A stretch of 9,377 nt of DNA from an uncultured Eubacteriales bacterium (GCA_934446095.1 CAKSDR010000053.1:1-9377); one strand, 5' to 3'. Shown: positions 1 to 5,245, numbered from the stretch's first letter. Numbers and translations are program-made. The notes: generated by a model from the sequence alone, not told the origin.

Positions 1-20
1 CTTCATAAAATTTGTAATTA

Positions 21-300
21 TCAATCTTTCCAATGCCCATTATCTAACCACTCCTTTTGCTTTTTTGTTGCTGTTCCGCTTTTTCTTGCTTTTATTGCAT
101 TTTTCCAATCCTGCATAGAAATCCATTTGTTTTTTCCTACCAAAACTTTCTTCTTTTTTGGGTTGTGCATTTTTTCCGTAACCAACGCCTGAACTTTTAC
201 GTTCGACAACCCAAGAATTTCCTTGCTTTTTAGGCGCATTGGGTGTGCGAGTATGCCATCTGCTGGTGTGCCCGAAATTTCCCGCTGAGCCAGCAACCAT
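21..300 (-). pseudogene. Broken orphan toxin-tip cassette (third cassette)
   Basis: The start at 300 sits in a copy of the cassette repeat and gives MVAGSAGNFGHT, preceded by AGGTAA as ribosome site. Right after GHT the repeat identity ends, where the sister copy continues KG. Staying in that frame gives a lysine/asparagine-rich tail ending VVR that does not look like a natural protein. The frame shifted by one, open from about 296 to the stop at 21-23, reads like a real toxin C-terminus (about 70 residues, with KMHNPKKKKVLVGKNKW and ending LDNGHWKD) but has no good start of its own. The simplest reading is a toxin tip joined out of frame to the repeat by a deletion or illegitimate recombination. 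I do not recognise the toxin family; the lysine-rich character would fit a nucleic-acid-binding toxin. Its immunity gene, if any, would lie left of base 1. Confidence 0.55.
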
Positions 301-320
301 TAAGCAGTTACCTGCTTTCT
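266..320 (-). repeat. Cassette junction repeat, copy 1
   Basis: This 55-bp copy differs from copy 2 (1589-1643) at about 5 positions by eye. It holds, in the minus direction, a conserved stretch upstream of the gene with the ribosome site AGGTAA, the start ATG and codons for VAGSAGNFGHT. The first residue after the start is Val where the other copies have Gly. Confidence 0.85.
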
Positions 321-336
321 GTACTTGAAATAGGTA
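308..336 (-). promoter_or_regulatory. Hairpin that can mask the cassette-3 ribosome site
   Basis: In the minus direction TTACCT (331-336) pairs with AGGTAA (308-313), the ribosome site of the start at 300. An inner TTTC/GAAA pairing (326-329 with 316-319) closes a 7-nt loop. The outer stem is six base pairs. The pairing follows the altered ribosome site of this copy (AGGTAA instead of AGGTGA), which supports a real structure. Confidence 0.4.
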
Positions 337-353
337 AACAAAATTTAACGCAG

Positions 354-452
354 TTAAATTACTTTAACTGTTATTGATCCGCAATTGTTCTTTTTCGCTT
401 CTGTAAGCCATGAACAAATAAGATCATAAATTACTATTGCTTCTTCAATTTT
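354..452 (-). pseudogene. Possible remnant of a cassette protein C-terminus
   Basis: Within the 172-base gap between the DUF2247 gene and the broken cassette, the minus strand is open for 32 codons from just after a TGA (453-455) to TAA (354-356). It has ordinary-looking composition (EEAIVIYDLICSWLTEAKK and on to TVKVI) but no ATG at its head. It may be the tail of a lost immunity gene. It is short enough to be chance, so this is a weak call. An 8-bp perfect inverted repeat, CAGTTAAA/TTTAACTG (351-358 and 363-370), overlaps its end. Confidence 0.2.
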
Positions 453-472
453 TCATTGCAACTGTATCGCAC

Positions 473-1009
473 TCAATGAGCAGAATGAATCTTTTTTATC
501 CATTGCGTTTCTTTTTTTAGAAATAAATTTAATTTTTTGATAAGCCTCTGCTCATTTTCTTCCTGAGTATGTTTCGATGCATCATACTCATCATCCGCTG
601 GCATATAACTTATAAATGAATCCATATCACTTGGATAATCAAAATCCGCATATACGTTTTCAACAGCGTTTAAAACTGCATTATTGCCCTCTGACAACTC
701 TTTAATGCTGTCCAAAATTATATACCTAAGAATTCTAAGCGATTCGTATTCCCTCAAATCACAATCGGTTATTGCATTAGCAATCAATGCAAGAACTTCA
801 TCCTTGCAAACATCTTCAAGAATAAGAAGACTAACAACCAACGTTTCATTATCCGTTACGCCGTTTTTAACCAACACATTTGCATAATCAGTCGCGCAAT
901 CTGCTTCAATTATATCGCCCTTTATTCCCCAAAAAATAACATTCCAATTAAGTAATTTAAAATATTTGTCAAAATTAACACTGTACACTTTAAAGAACCG
1001 TCCTTTCAT
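473..1009 (-). CDS. DUF2247-family protein, probable immunity protein of cassette 2
   Basis: This 178-residue protein has the marks I associate with DUF2247: NWNVIFWGI near the N-terminus (residues 21-29), a helical acidic middle, YADFDYP at 120-126 and YMP at 135-137. It has no signal peptide or membrane segment, so it should be cytosolic. Its ATG overlaps the stop of the upstream toxin in an ATGA arrangement (1006-1009) and there is no strong ribosome site, so translation is probably coupled to the toxin. Position directly behind a toxin tip and the acidic character make immunity the natural role: it would bind and block the neighbouring toxin. The family assignment is from memory of the motif pattern; the immunity role is inference from position. 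Confidence 0.7.
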   Translation of the reverse strand: MKGRFFKVYSVNFDKYFKLLNWNVIFWGIKGDIIEADCATDYANVLVKNGVTDNETLVVSLLILEDVCKDEVLALIANAITDCDLREYESLRILRYIILDSIKELSEGNNAVLNAVENVYADFDYPSDMDSFISYMPADDEYDASKHTQEENEQRLIKKLNLFLKKETQWIKKIHSAH

Positions 1010-1623
1010 CGCGAGTTGGGCTTACCGGTTATTTTACCATTCGGTATAAATCTTCGATGAGTTACACCTTTATCATTATCAAGTATCCACTCGAAAATAC
1101 CATCTTTACCATTTAAGCTTCCATTAATTTGGTATAGTTTTCTTTTCTTACCATCAGCTCCTTTTATAGAAAATATTTTTGCCCTCCCGGCATAATTGTC
1201 AATTATGTCTGGGAAAGCATGATGGGCATCTAATTTAGTTGCCTTACCTACTCTTTTGACTTTTGTTATTGAATTAGTTATTTTTTTTCCTTTGGAAATT
1301 TTCTTAGTTGCTTTAGCAGTATCAACCGCTTTATCAACTTTTTTGGCAGTCTTAACTGCGTCAATTGTCTTATCTGTTACTTTTGCGATTCTTGCCGTGT
1401 CCGCAACTTCTCCGACAAAAGGGATTACTCCGGCAAGGTCAAGCGCTGCCGATACATAATCGCCCCGAAGAAGGTCAACAAGCAGCGCCGCGATGTCTAT
1501 AGCGGTATCTGCTACCGGTATAAGTGACGCTATTGCAAGTAAACCGCTTAATGTATCTAAAAAACTTTTAAGATCGACGCTGCCTTTTGTGTGCCCGAAA
1601 TTTCCTGCTGAGCCAGCACCCAT
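1006..1623 (-). CDS. Orphan polymorphic toxin with hydrophobic pre-toxin region (cassette 2)
   Basis: I choose the ATG at 1623 (205 aa) because it is the conserved start of the cassette repeat, with AGGTGA eight to nine bases upstream. An in-frame ATG at 1665 would add MHLLPEIEEAGDCL but has no convincing ribosome site. Layout: residues 1-14 MGAGSAGNFGHTKG; 19-80 hydrophobic helical hairpins (segments around LLAIASLIPVADT and AALDLAGVIPFVGEVADT) resembling pre-toxin domains; 81-130 Lys/Ala-rich linker; 131-205 a compact domain with HHAFPDIIDNYAG (134-146), GSLNGKDGIFEWI (168-180) and VTHRRFIPNG (187-196). The paired histidines and C-terminal THR-F pattern resemble nuclease tips of LXG- or CdiA-like proteins, but I cannot name the family. 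It lacks any large delivery domain, so it is an orphan tip. It overlaps its putative immunity gene by 4 bases. Confidence 0.7.
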   Translation of the reverse strand: MGAGSAGNFGHTKGSVDLKSFLDTLSGLLAIASLIPVADTAIDIAALLVDLLRGDYVSAALDLAGVIPFVGEVADTARIAKVTDKTIDAVKTAKKVDKAVDTAKATKKISKGKKITNSITKVKRVGKATKLDAHHAFPDIIDNYAGRAKIFSIKGADGKKRKLYQINGSLNGKDGIFEWILDNDKGVTHRRFIPNGKITGKPNSR

Positions 1624-1643
1624 TAAACAGTCACCTGCTTCCT
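1582..1643 (-). repeat. Cassette junction repeat, copy 2
   Basis: This 62-bp copy differs from copy 3 (2622-2683) at about 8 positions and from copy 1 at about 5 of 55. In the minus direction it runs from GGAAGCAGGTGACTGTTTA, through the start at 1623, to the codons for HTKG. Beyond each end the neighbourhoods are unrelated, so this is a mobile or recombination unit, not the end of one shared gene family. Confidence 0.9.
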
Positions 1644-1662
1644 CTATTTCAGGAAGCAGGTG
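1632..1662 (-). promoter_or_regulatory. Perfect 12-bp hairpin masking the cassette-2 ribosome site
   Basis: CACCTGCTTCCT pairs over 12 bases with AGGAAGCAGGTG, leaving the 7-base loop GAAATAG in the minus direction. The 3' arm contains the AGGTG ribosome site for the start at 1623, eight bases further on. No T-run follows, so it is not a typical terminator. It begins 8 bases after the stop of the 83-residue gene. An alternative role as mRNA 3'-end protection of the preceding gene is possible. Confidence 0.6.
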
Positions 1663-1670
1663 CATTCTTT

Positions 1671-1922
1671 TTATGTTATCTCATCGATTGTTTTCCATTG
1701 AAACATTTCCTTGAAATCTTGATAACATTCTTCACAAATCCAATGATAATCATCTTCTGTTGCATAAGCGAATGGCAGCGAAGAGTCTATTCGAGTTTCG
1801 CAAAACTCGCAATGATCGTGCTCCCAACCTTTGCGAAACGGTTGATAGTGTTTCTTTATAAGTGTTTTTTGAAACAAATAATTCATTTGATTTGTTAATC
1901 GCCAATCGTTTTTATTCATCAT
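1671..1922 (-). CDS. Small CxxC/CxxC protein of the toxin cassette
   Basis: This 83-residue protein (82 if the second of two adjacent ATGs at 1919 is used) has a highly characteristic N-terminus, NDWRLTNQMNYLFQKTLIKK, followed by GWEHDHCEFC (32-41) and HWICEEC (60-66). The four cysteines C38, C41, C63 and C66 should bind zinc in a ribbon-like fold. I remember close relatives of this small protein scattered in polymorphic-toxin loci of Clostridia, without a known function. GAGGTAATT supplies the ribosome site. It follows the Ntox50 immunity gene by 41 bases and precedes cassette 2. It could be a second immunity protein, an orphan immunity gene left from a lost toxin, or an accessory factor; the sequence cannot decide. 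Confidence 0.65.
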   Translation of the reverse strand: MMNKNDWRLTNQMNYLFQKTLIKKHYQPFRKGWEHDHCEFCETRIDSSLPFAYATEDDYHWICEECYQDFKEMFQWKTIDEIT

Positions 1923-1963
1923 AATTACCTCGGGAAGGATAGAACACGCATGTCATTTTTTGC

Positions 1964-2284
1964 TTAGTCGTCTTTTTCCCATAATACAGTACCGTCTTCC
2001 AATGACACTTTTTCGGGAATGCATTTTAAGGATATTTCAATACAATCATTATATATCTCAACACTATTATCCGTACCTTGCTGTAATACTTTTACATTAC
2101 CGACCGCAGCTGCATATTCGCCGATATAATCTTCGTCACCTGGTTCGGTATCTGTTTCATACTCACCTGTTATAGATGTACAAGAAACAATTAAGCCATT
2201 ACTCCAGTTGACAGTTAATTGCTTTTCATTATCATAACAATAATTCAAAGCGCTCATAAGAGCCAAATATTTTTCATTGTTCAT
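1964..2284 (-). CDS. Putative immunity protein for the Ntox50 toxin
   Basis: This 106-residue acidic protein has no signal peptide or membrane helix and a very good ribosome site (AAGGAGGG about 8 bases before the ATG at 2284). It starts 22 bases after the Ntox50 stop. The sequence (ETDTEPGDEDYIGEYAA in the middle, CIPEKVSLEDGTVLWEKDD at the end) is predicted mostly beta with strong negative charge, as expected of an inhibitor of a basic nuclease tip. I do not recognise its family by name; the immunity role is inferred from position, size and charge. Confidence 0.6.
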   Translation of the reverse strand: MNNEKYLALMSALNYCYDNEKQLTVNWSNGLIVSCTSITGEYETDTEPGDEDYIGEYAAAVGNVKVLQQGTDNSVEIYNDCIEISLKCIPEKVSLEDGTVLWEKDD

Positions 2285-2306
2285 TTAGGCTTTTCCCTCC
2301 TTAATA

Positions 2307-2663
2307 TTATTTAAATCCTCTCGGTCTCGCCGGAACAATATGAGCATTTCCTTTGCTGTCATAATGGATAGTAGCTCGTGTTGTATCATAGTACTTACCG
2401 CTTTCTCTGTCGTAGTACTTGCCGATTACTCTTCCATAATCAACAGACTCTTTGTTGGGTGTTGTCAATCTTCCTTTTCCTGCCCCCTCTTTTAAAAGTT
2501 TGTTTGGGTTAGAAGTTAAAATACTGGGGTTTTTGCCACTAGCCCTTTGTTGATTATAATTATTTGTACCCTCTATGTGCTTGTTTTGACGACCTTGATG
2601 AATTTGAGCATTATAACGACCGCCTTTTGTTTTTCCGAAATTTCCTGCTGCTCCTGCACCCAT
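2307..2663 (-). CDS. Ntox50-type polymorphic toxin (cassette 1)
   Basis: This 118-residue protein starts at 2663, overlapping the stop of the DUF4417 gene as TAATG, with AGGTGA as ribosome site. Residues 1-14 are the cassette tag MGAGAAGNFGKTKG; the rest matches the remembered pattern of Ntox50 (bacterial toxin 50): HIEGTNNY at 29-36, GKNPSIL at 43-49, GAGKG at 60-64, and TIHYDSKGNAHIVPARP at 98-114. Ntox50 domains are predicted RNase-like toxins found at the C-termini of polymorphic toxins and some phage head proteins. Here the domain is almost the whole protein, with no delivery domain, so it would act where it is made or be exported by an unknown route. Translation is probably coupled to DUF4417. 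The acidic gene at 1964-2284 is its likely antidote. Confidence 0.8.
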   Translation of the reverse strand: MGAGAAGNFGKTKGGRYNAQIHQGRQNKHIEGTNNYNQQRASGKNPSILTSNPNKLLKEGAGKGRLTTPNKESVDYGRVIGKYYDRESGKYYDTTRATIHYDSKGNAHIVPARPRGFK

Positions 2664-2683
2664 TAAGCAGTCACCTGCTTTCT
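2622..2683 (-). repeat. Cassette junction repeat, copy 3
   Basis: This 62-bp copy covers the DUF4417/Ntox50 junction. It encodes both the last six codons and stop of DUF4417 (KQVTA and flanking bases) and, in another frame, the ribosome site, start and tag of the toxin. It is the most diverged copy in the tag codons (SAGNFGHT in copy 2 becomes AAGNFGKT). Confidence 0.9.
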
Positions 2684-3325
2684 GGTTTTTGAAAATTCGC
2701 TTTCAAAAGGTATAATATTTATGCCCATATCCCGGTATTTTTTAAAAATACTGTCCGGTGCTCTTCCGTAAACAATTATGTTTTTTGGGGAAAGTTTTTG
2801 CACTAATCTTGAAAGTCCGGCCTTGAAAAAGATTTTATCTTCTTTTTGCTTTATACACCCGTGGGTGCCCACTGCAACCGTTTTGTTTTTTTCGATTCCG
2901 TCAAAGCAAAATTCGTATGTGCGCCCGTCGTTGAACCTTACATTTGGTATAACCTCGATTTTGTTGTCCTGCAGCCATGCCGCAAGCGCTCTTCCTCTGT
3001 ATGTGTTCCACATTTGCATACAAAGAGGCATGTTCCGGTAAAGGCTGAAGTCGGGGGATATAACGCCGTTAAACTTTTTGAGTTTGCAAAGATACTGTTT
3101 CGGATTATTCCATAAACGTTCAAATTTTATGTCATGCTCGTAAAAGCCTACCCAGCAGTTGTAGTCTGTCCATGTCTTTGACATTGCTTTTGAAAACGGA
3201 ATGATTTTATTGGGTATAAAATCGCTTGTTTTGATAACGGGCAGTTCCAAATAGCCGTCATAATCGGCATTTTCCACCAAAAAAGAGCGGAAAACGTCGT
3301 AATTTTTAAATTTTTCAATTGTCAT
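2663..3325 (-). CDS. DUF4417 family protein
   Basis: This 220-residue cytosolic protein shows the full DUF4417 pattern: GVISPDFSLYRNMP (87-100), WNTYRGRALAAWLQ (106-119), PNVRFNDGRTYEFCFDG (127-143), VAVGTHGC (150-157), a KEDKIFFKAGL segment (161-171) and IIVYGRAPDSIFKKY (183-197). Length is normal for the family. The family occurs in phages, plasmids and conjugative elements; I know of no established biochemical function. The ATG at 3325 has AGGAG 13 bases upstream, longer than usual. Its last codons lie inside the cassette repeat, and its stop overlaps the toxin start (TAATG). It is the first gene of the minus-strand operon and probably shares the promoter at 3578-3606 with everything down to base 1. 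Confidence 0.85.
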   Translation of the reverse strand: MTIEKFKNYDVFRSFLVENADYDGYLELPVIKTSDFIPNKIIPFSKAMSKTWTDYNCWVGFYEHDIKFERLWNNPKQYLCKLKKFNGVISPDFSLYRNMPLCMQMWNTYRGRALAAWLQDNKIEVIPNVRFNDGRTYEFCFDGIEKNKTVAVGTHGCIKQKEDKIFFKAGLSRLVQKLSPKNIIVYGRAPDSIFKKYRDMGINIIPFESEFSKTRKQVTA

Positions 3326-3348
3326 ATTCTTTAAAGTACTCCTGTAAA
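3319..3348 (+). promoter_or_regulatory. Candidate plus-strand promoter for a small RNA
   Basis: TTGTCA (3319-3324) and TGTAAA (3343-3348) are spaced by 18 bases. Transcription would begin near 3355, pass through both hairpins and stop at the T-run at 3478. A second possibility is TTGATT (3368-3373), 17 bases, TAAAAT (3391-3396), starting near 3402. Neither is strong enough alone. Confidence 0.3.
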
Positions 3349-3354
3349 TAAAAA

Positions 3355-3490
3355 TTGGTTTAAACTATTGATTTTAATTTGCAGGTGTGCTAAAATATAA
3401 CCGTAGCGATTGGTTTGCTTTTAGCATACCTGCTGAAAACACATTGTTAGGTTGCCGGTAACAACTTATCTAATGTGTTTTTTTATTTTT
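3355..3490 (+). ncRNA. Possible antisense small RNA over the DUF4417 leader
   Basis: Two structures stand in a row. Hairpin A is GCAGGTGTGCTAAAA (3381-3395) with TTTTAGCATACCTGC (3419-3433): 15 pairs on the plus strand if one G-U is counted, but an A-C mismatch if transcribed from the minus strand. Hairpin B is AAAACACATT (3436-3445) with AATGTGTTTT (3472-3481), with an inner GTTA/TAAC, followed by seven T residues, A and more T residues on the plus strand only. No plus-strand gene lies to the left that would need this terminator, so a short transcript of 90-130 nt, antisense to the minus-strand leader, is the economical reading. A structured minus-strand leader (riboregulator) is the alternative. 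I recognise no known RNA family. Confidence 0.4.
3436..3490 (+). terminator. Intrinsic terminator on the plus strand
   Basis: A ten-pair stem (3436-3445 with 3472-3481) runs directly into TTTTTTT at 3478-3484, then A and a second T-run. On the minus strand the same stem is followed only by four T residues. Confidence 0.6.
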
Positions 3491-3572
3491 TTAAATTATT
3501 TTGCATCACTCCTTAAAAAAGTCAATCTGTTGAGGGTGTTTTGTAAACTTTTAAACATATAAATTTTCATAT

Positions 3573-3606
3573 GGTATATTATACCAAATTTTCCGTTATT
3601 TATCAA
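3573..3606 (-). promoter_or_regulatory. Promoter of the DUF4417/toxin operon with operator-like palindrome
   Basis: On the minus strand TTGATA (3601-3606), a 17-base spacer and a perfect TATAAT (3578-3583) point to the DUF4417 gene. The -10 box lies inside the perfect palindrome GGTATAATATACC (3573-3585), a plausible repressor site. Transcription would begin near 3571, giving a leader of about 245 nt. Confidence 0.7.
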
Positions 3607-3609
3607 GTT

Positions 3610-4058
3610 TTTTCGTGTTTTTTCCGCAGAAAAGCGGCAAAAACGCAAGAAATATTTTTAAGATTTTGCAATAATATGTACTTTTACTGCAGATACGTGA
3701 AAATTCCCAAAAATTACAACATACCTGCAAATTTATTGACTTTTTTTATCAGCGATGATATAATACCAAATAGAAGTTTTGATGCTAATATTTGAAGGCA
3801 TGGCCGAGTGCGAAGGCTGTGCCGCGGAAGCGGAATTTGCCTTACGAAAAGTATTTGCCGAGCGATTATTTCGCATATTTCCCGGGATTGTGTAATATAT
3901 TGTTTTGCATGCCGGAAAAAGGAACGCGGCGTTAAAATGTTAAAATATAACAAAGATAACTAGGAATTATAAAATAATTCCAGGTATATAAGGCGGTTAC
4001 CCCCTCTTTTCAAAATAATTAAAAGGGTTTTGACCCTGAGTAAAGGAGAAAAGGAAAA
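3610..4058. other. Intergenic region, no convincing gene
   Basis: About 450 bases separate the toxin operon promoter from the next gene. I see AT-rich DNA, a perfect inverted repeat GGAATTAT/ATAATTCC around AAA (3963-3981), a smaller AGGGT/ACCCT pair (4024-4037), and a repeated GTTAAAAT (3931-3945). The longest open frames on both strands look like chance, with one possible exception at 3782-3895. Confidence 0.5.
3782..3895 (+). CDS. Doubtful 37-codon open frame
   Basis: This stretch is richer in G and C than the DNA around it. It encodes MLIFEGMAECEGCAAEAEF and then an FALRKVFAERLFRIFPGIV-like tail, amphipathic and coding-like. An inner ATG at 3800 is also available. There is no good ribosome site. 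It may be a gene remnant or an intergenic repeat unit. Confidence 0.15.
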   Translation: MLIFEGMAECEGCAAEAEFALRKVFAERLFRIFPGIV

Positions 4059-5201
4059 ATGAGAAGAAAACAACTTGTTGCGCTTTTGCTGATGGTATTA
4101 CTTGTTTTTACGATGTCAGCTGTCGGTGCCGAAAAAGCGCCGGATATGTTTTTTGACGGCGAAGCGGTGGGAAAAATTGACGGATGTGTATTTTCCGCAG
4201 GTCAGGATACAGGAAGCAAAGCCTCTGTCAAGGGTATTTTGTTTACTGCGGGATATAATGTAAATGCCGGAGGAGAAAGCGAATATACGATGGCTGCCGG
4301 ATATAAAGTAAACCTTTCTGGCTACACGGCGAACGACGTTTTTGCCGCCGGAAACGCGGTGGTTGTTGATGGTGCGGTTGAGCGCGATTTGTTTGCTGCC
4401 GGAAATGCCGTTTCAATAAAAGGAAAGATCGGAAGAACCGTTTATGCTGCCGGAAACACCGTTACTTTAAAGGGAATTGTCGGCGGTGACATTTACGTTA
4501 GCGCGCAAAAGATTTTCATTGACAGCGGCGCCGCTATCGGCGGTACGCTTCATTATAACAGTGACGCTTTGATAGAAGCTCCGGAAGATGTGCTCGGAAA
4601 TGCTGAAATTTACGTAGAAGACGCGCCTGATTCTCAGGAAGCGGAAGCACCAAAAACAACGGGATTTTTCGGAAGTGTTTTAAAAAAGTTTTTGGGTTTT
4701 CTCGGGATAGTTGTTGTTGCATATGCACTTCTTCTGTTTACAAAAACGTGGGAAGTAACCGATAAAAAGTATTACAATGCGCCGTTCGAAAAATATGCGA
4801 AGGCTTTCGGCATAGGCTTTGCGGTGCTTGTTGCAGTACCTGTAGCGTCATTGCTGCTCTTTGTTTCAAATATCGGAATAAAACTTGCACTTATACTGCT
4901 TATGCTTTATGCGGCAGCGCTTCTTGCGGCATCCGTGTTCTTTGCATTCTTTATCGGAAGCCTTATTTACCGCAAACTGTTTTCGGCGGAACCTTGTTAC
5001 TGGGCAGAACTTCCGATAGGTATTTTTGTATATGTTGTCGCAGGCTGCATTCCGTTTATCGGAGGAATTGTAAAATTCATTGCGGTGACCTTGGGACTTG
5101 GCGTTTTGACATTGTTTCTCGGAAAGAAAAAATGCCCGAATGAAGAGTCGGCAGTACCTGAAGAAAGCATAAACGCAGAAAATTCGTCCGAAGAAAACTA
5201 A
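4059..5201 (+). CDS. Secreted/membrane beta-helix protein, bactofilin-like repeats plus transmembrane domain
   Basis: This 380-residue protein begins with a signal peptide (MRRKQ, then a hydrophobic run, cleavage likely after SAVGA near residue 24). Residues about 35-185 contain repeats of about 20 residues with an aromatic/hydrophobic-x-A-G core: FSAG, FTAG, MAAG, FAAG, FAAG and YAAG, followed by VGGDIYVSAQKIFIDSGAAIGG. This is the short right-handed beta-helix style of bactofilin/polymer-forming proteins. Residues about 205-360 hold about four membrane helices (FLGIVVVAYALLLF; AVLVAVPVASLLLF; ALILLMLYAAALLAASVFF; FVYVVAGCIPFIGG). An acidic tail ends the protein. The beta-helix would face outside and the tail is probably cytosolic. 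A role in envelope organisation is inference. AAAGGAG and AAGGA precede the ATG. It is monocistronic, with a terminator at 5306-5334. Confidence 0.7.
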   Translation: MRRKQLVALLLMVLLVFTMSAVGAEKAPDMFFDGEAVGKIDGCVFSAGQDTGSKASVKGILFTAGYNVNAGGESEYTMAAGYKVNLSGYTANDVFAAGNAVVVDGAVERDLFAAGNAVSIKGKIGRTVYAAGNTVTLKGIVGGDIYVSAQKIFIDSGAAIGGTLHYNSDALIEAPEDVLGNAEIYVEDAPDSQEAEAPKTTGFFGSVLKKFLGFLGIVVVAYALLLFTKTWEVTDKKYYNAPFEKYAKAFGIGFAVLVAVPVASLLLFVSNIGIKLALILLMLYAAALLAASVFFAFFIGSLIYRKLFSAEPCYWAELPIGIFVYVVAGCIPFIGGIVKFIAVTLGLGVLTLFLGKKKCPNEESAVPEESINAENSSEEN

Positions 5202-5245
5202 GATATCTTTTTAAATTTCGATTTCGAGGGGAATTGCGTTTAAAA

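Noticed and set aside
1..20. Start of an immunity gene at the left edge (ATG at 4-6, minus strand)
   Set aside because: Only two codons are visible and no ribosome site precedes it, so it cannot be supported.
684..887. 67-codon plus-strand frame
   Set aside because: It is antisense to the DUF2247-type gene, which carries the recognisable motifs.
266..2683. The three repeats as a CRISPR array or transposon ends
   Set aside because: The copies lie about 1.0-1.3 kb apart, are direct, encode protein in frame, and no transposase or inverted termini are seen.
2655..2700. Programmed -1 frameshift joining DUF4417 to the Ntox50 toxin
   Set aside because: The frames would allow it, but no classic slippery heptamer is visible, and the TAATG overlap with AGGTGA explains coupling more simply.
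3385..3430. A 17-codon leader peptide (MLKANQSLRLYFSTPAN) on the minus strand
   Set aside because: The GCAGGT ahead of its ATG is too close to serve as a ribosome site, and the frame coincides with the hairpin arms.
3510..3530. AAGGAGTGATG on the minus strand as a start for a 7-codon peptide
   Set aside because: Only two bases separate the ribosome-site match from the ATG; more likely part of the leader.
3571..3795. 74-codon plus-strand frame rich in Phe, Tyr and Lys
   Set aside because: It starts inside the minus-strand promoter palindrome, has no ribosome site, and its composition is what AT-rich intergenic DNA gives by chance.
3714..3953. 79-codon minus-strand frame in the intergenic region
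   Set aside because: No ribosome site, Arg-rich shadow-like composition, and no continuity with neighbours.
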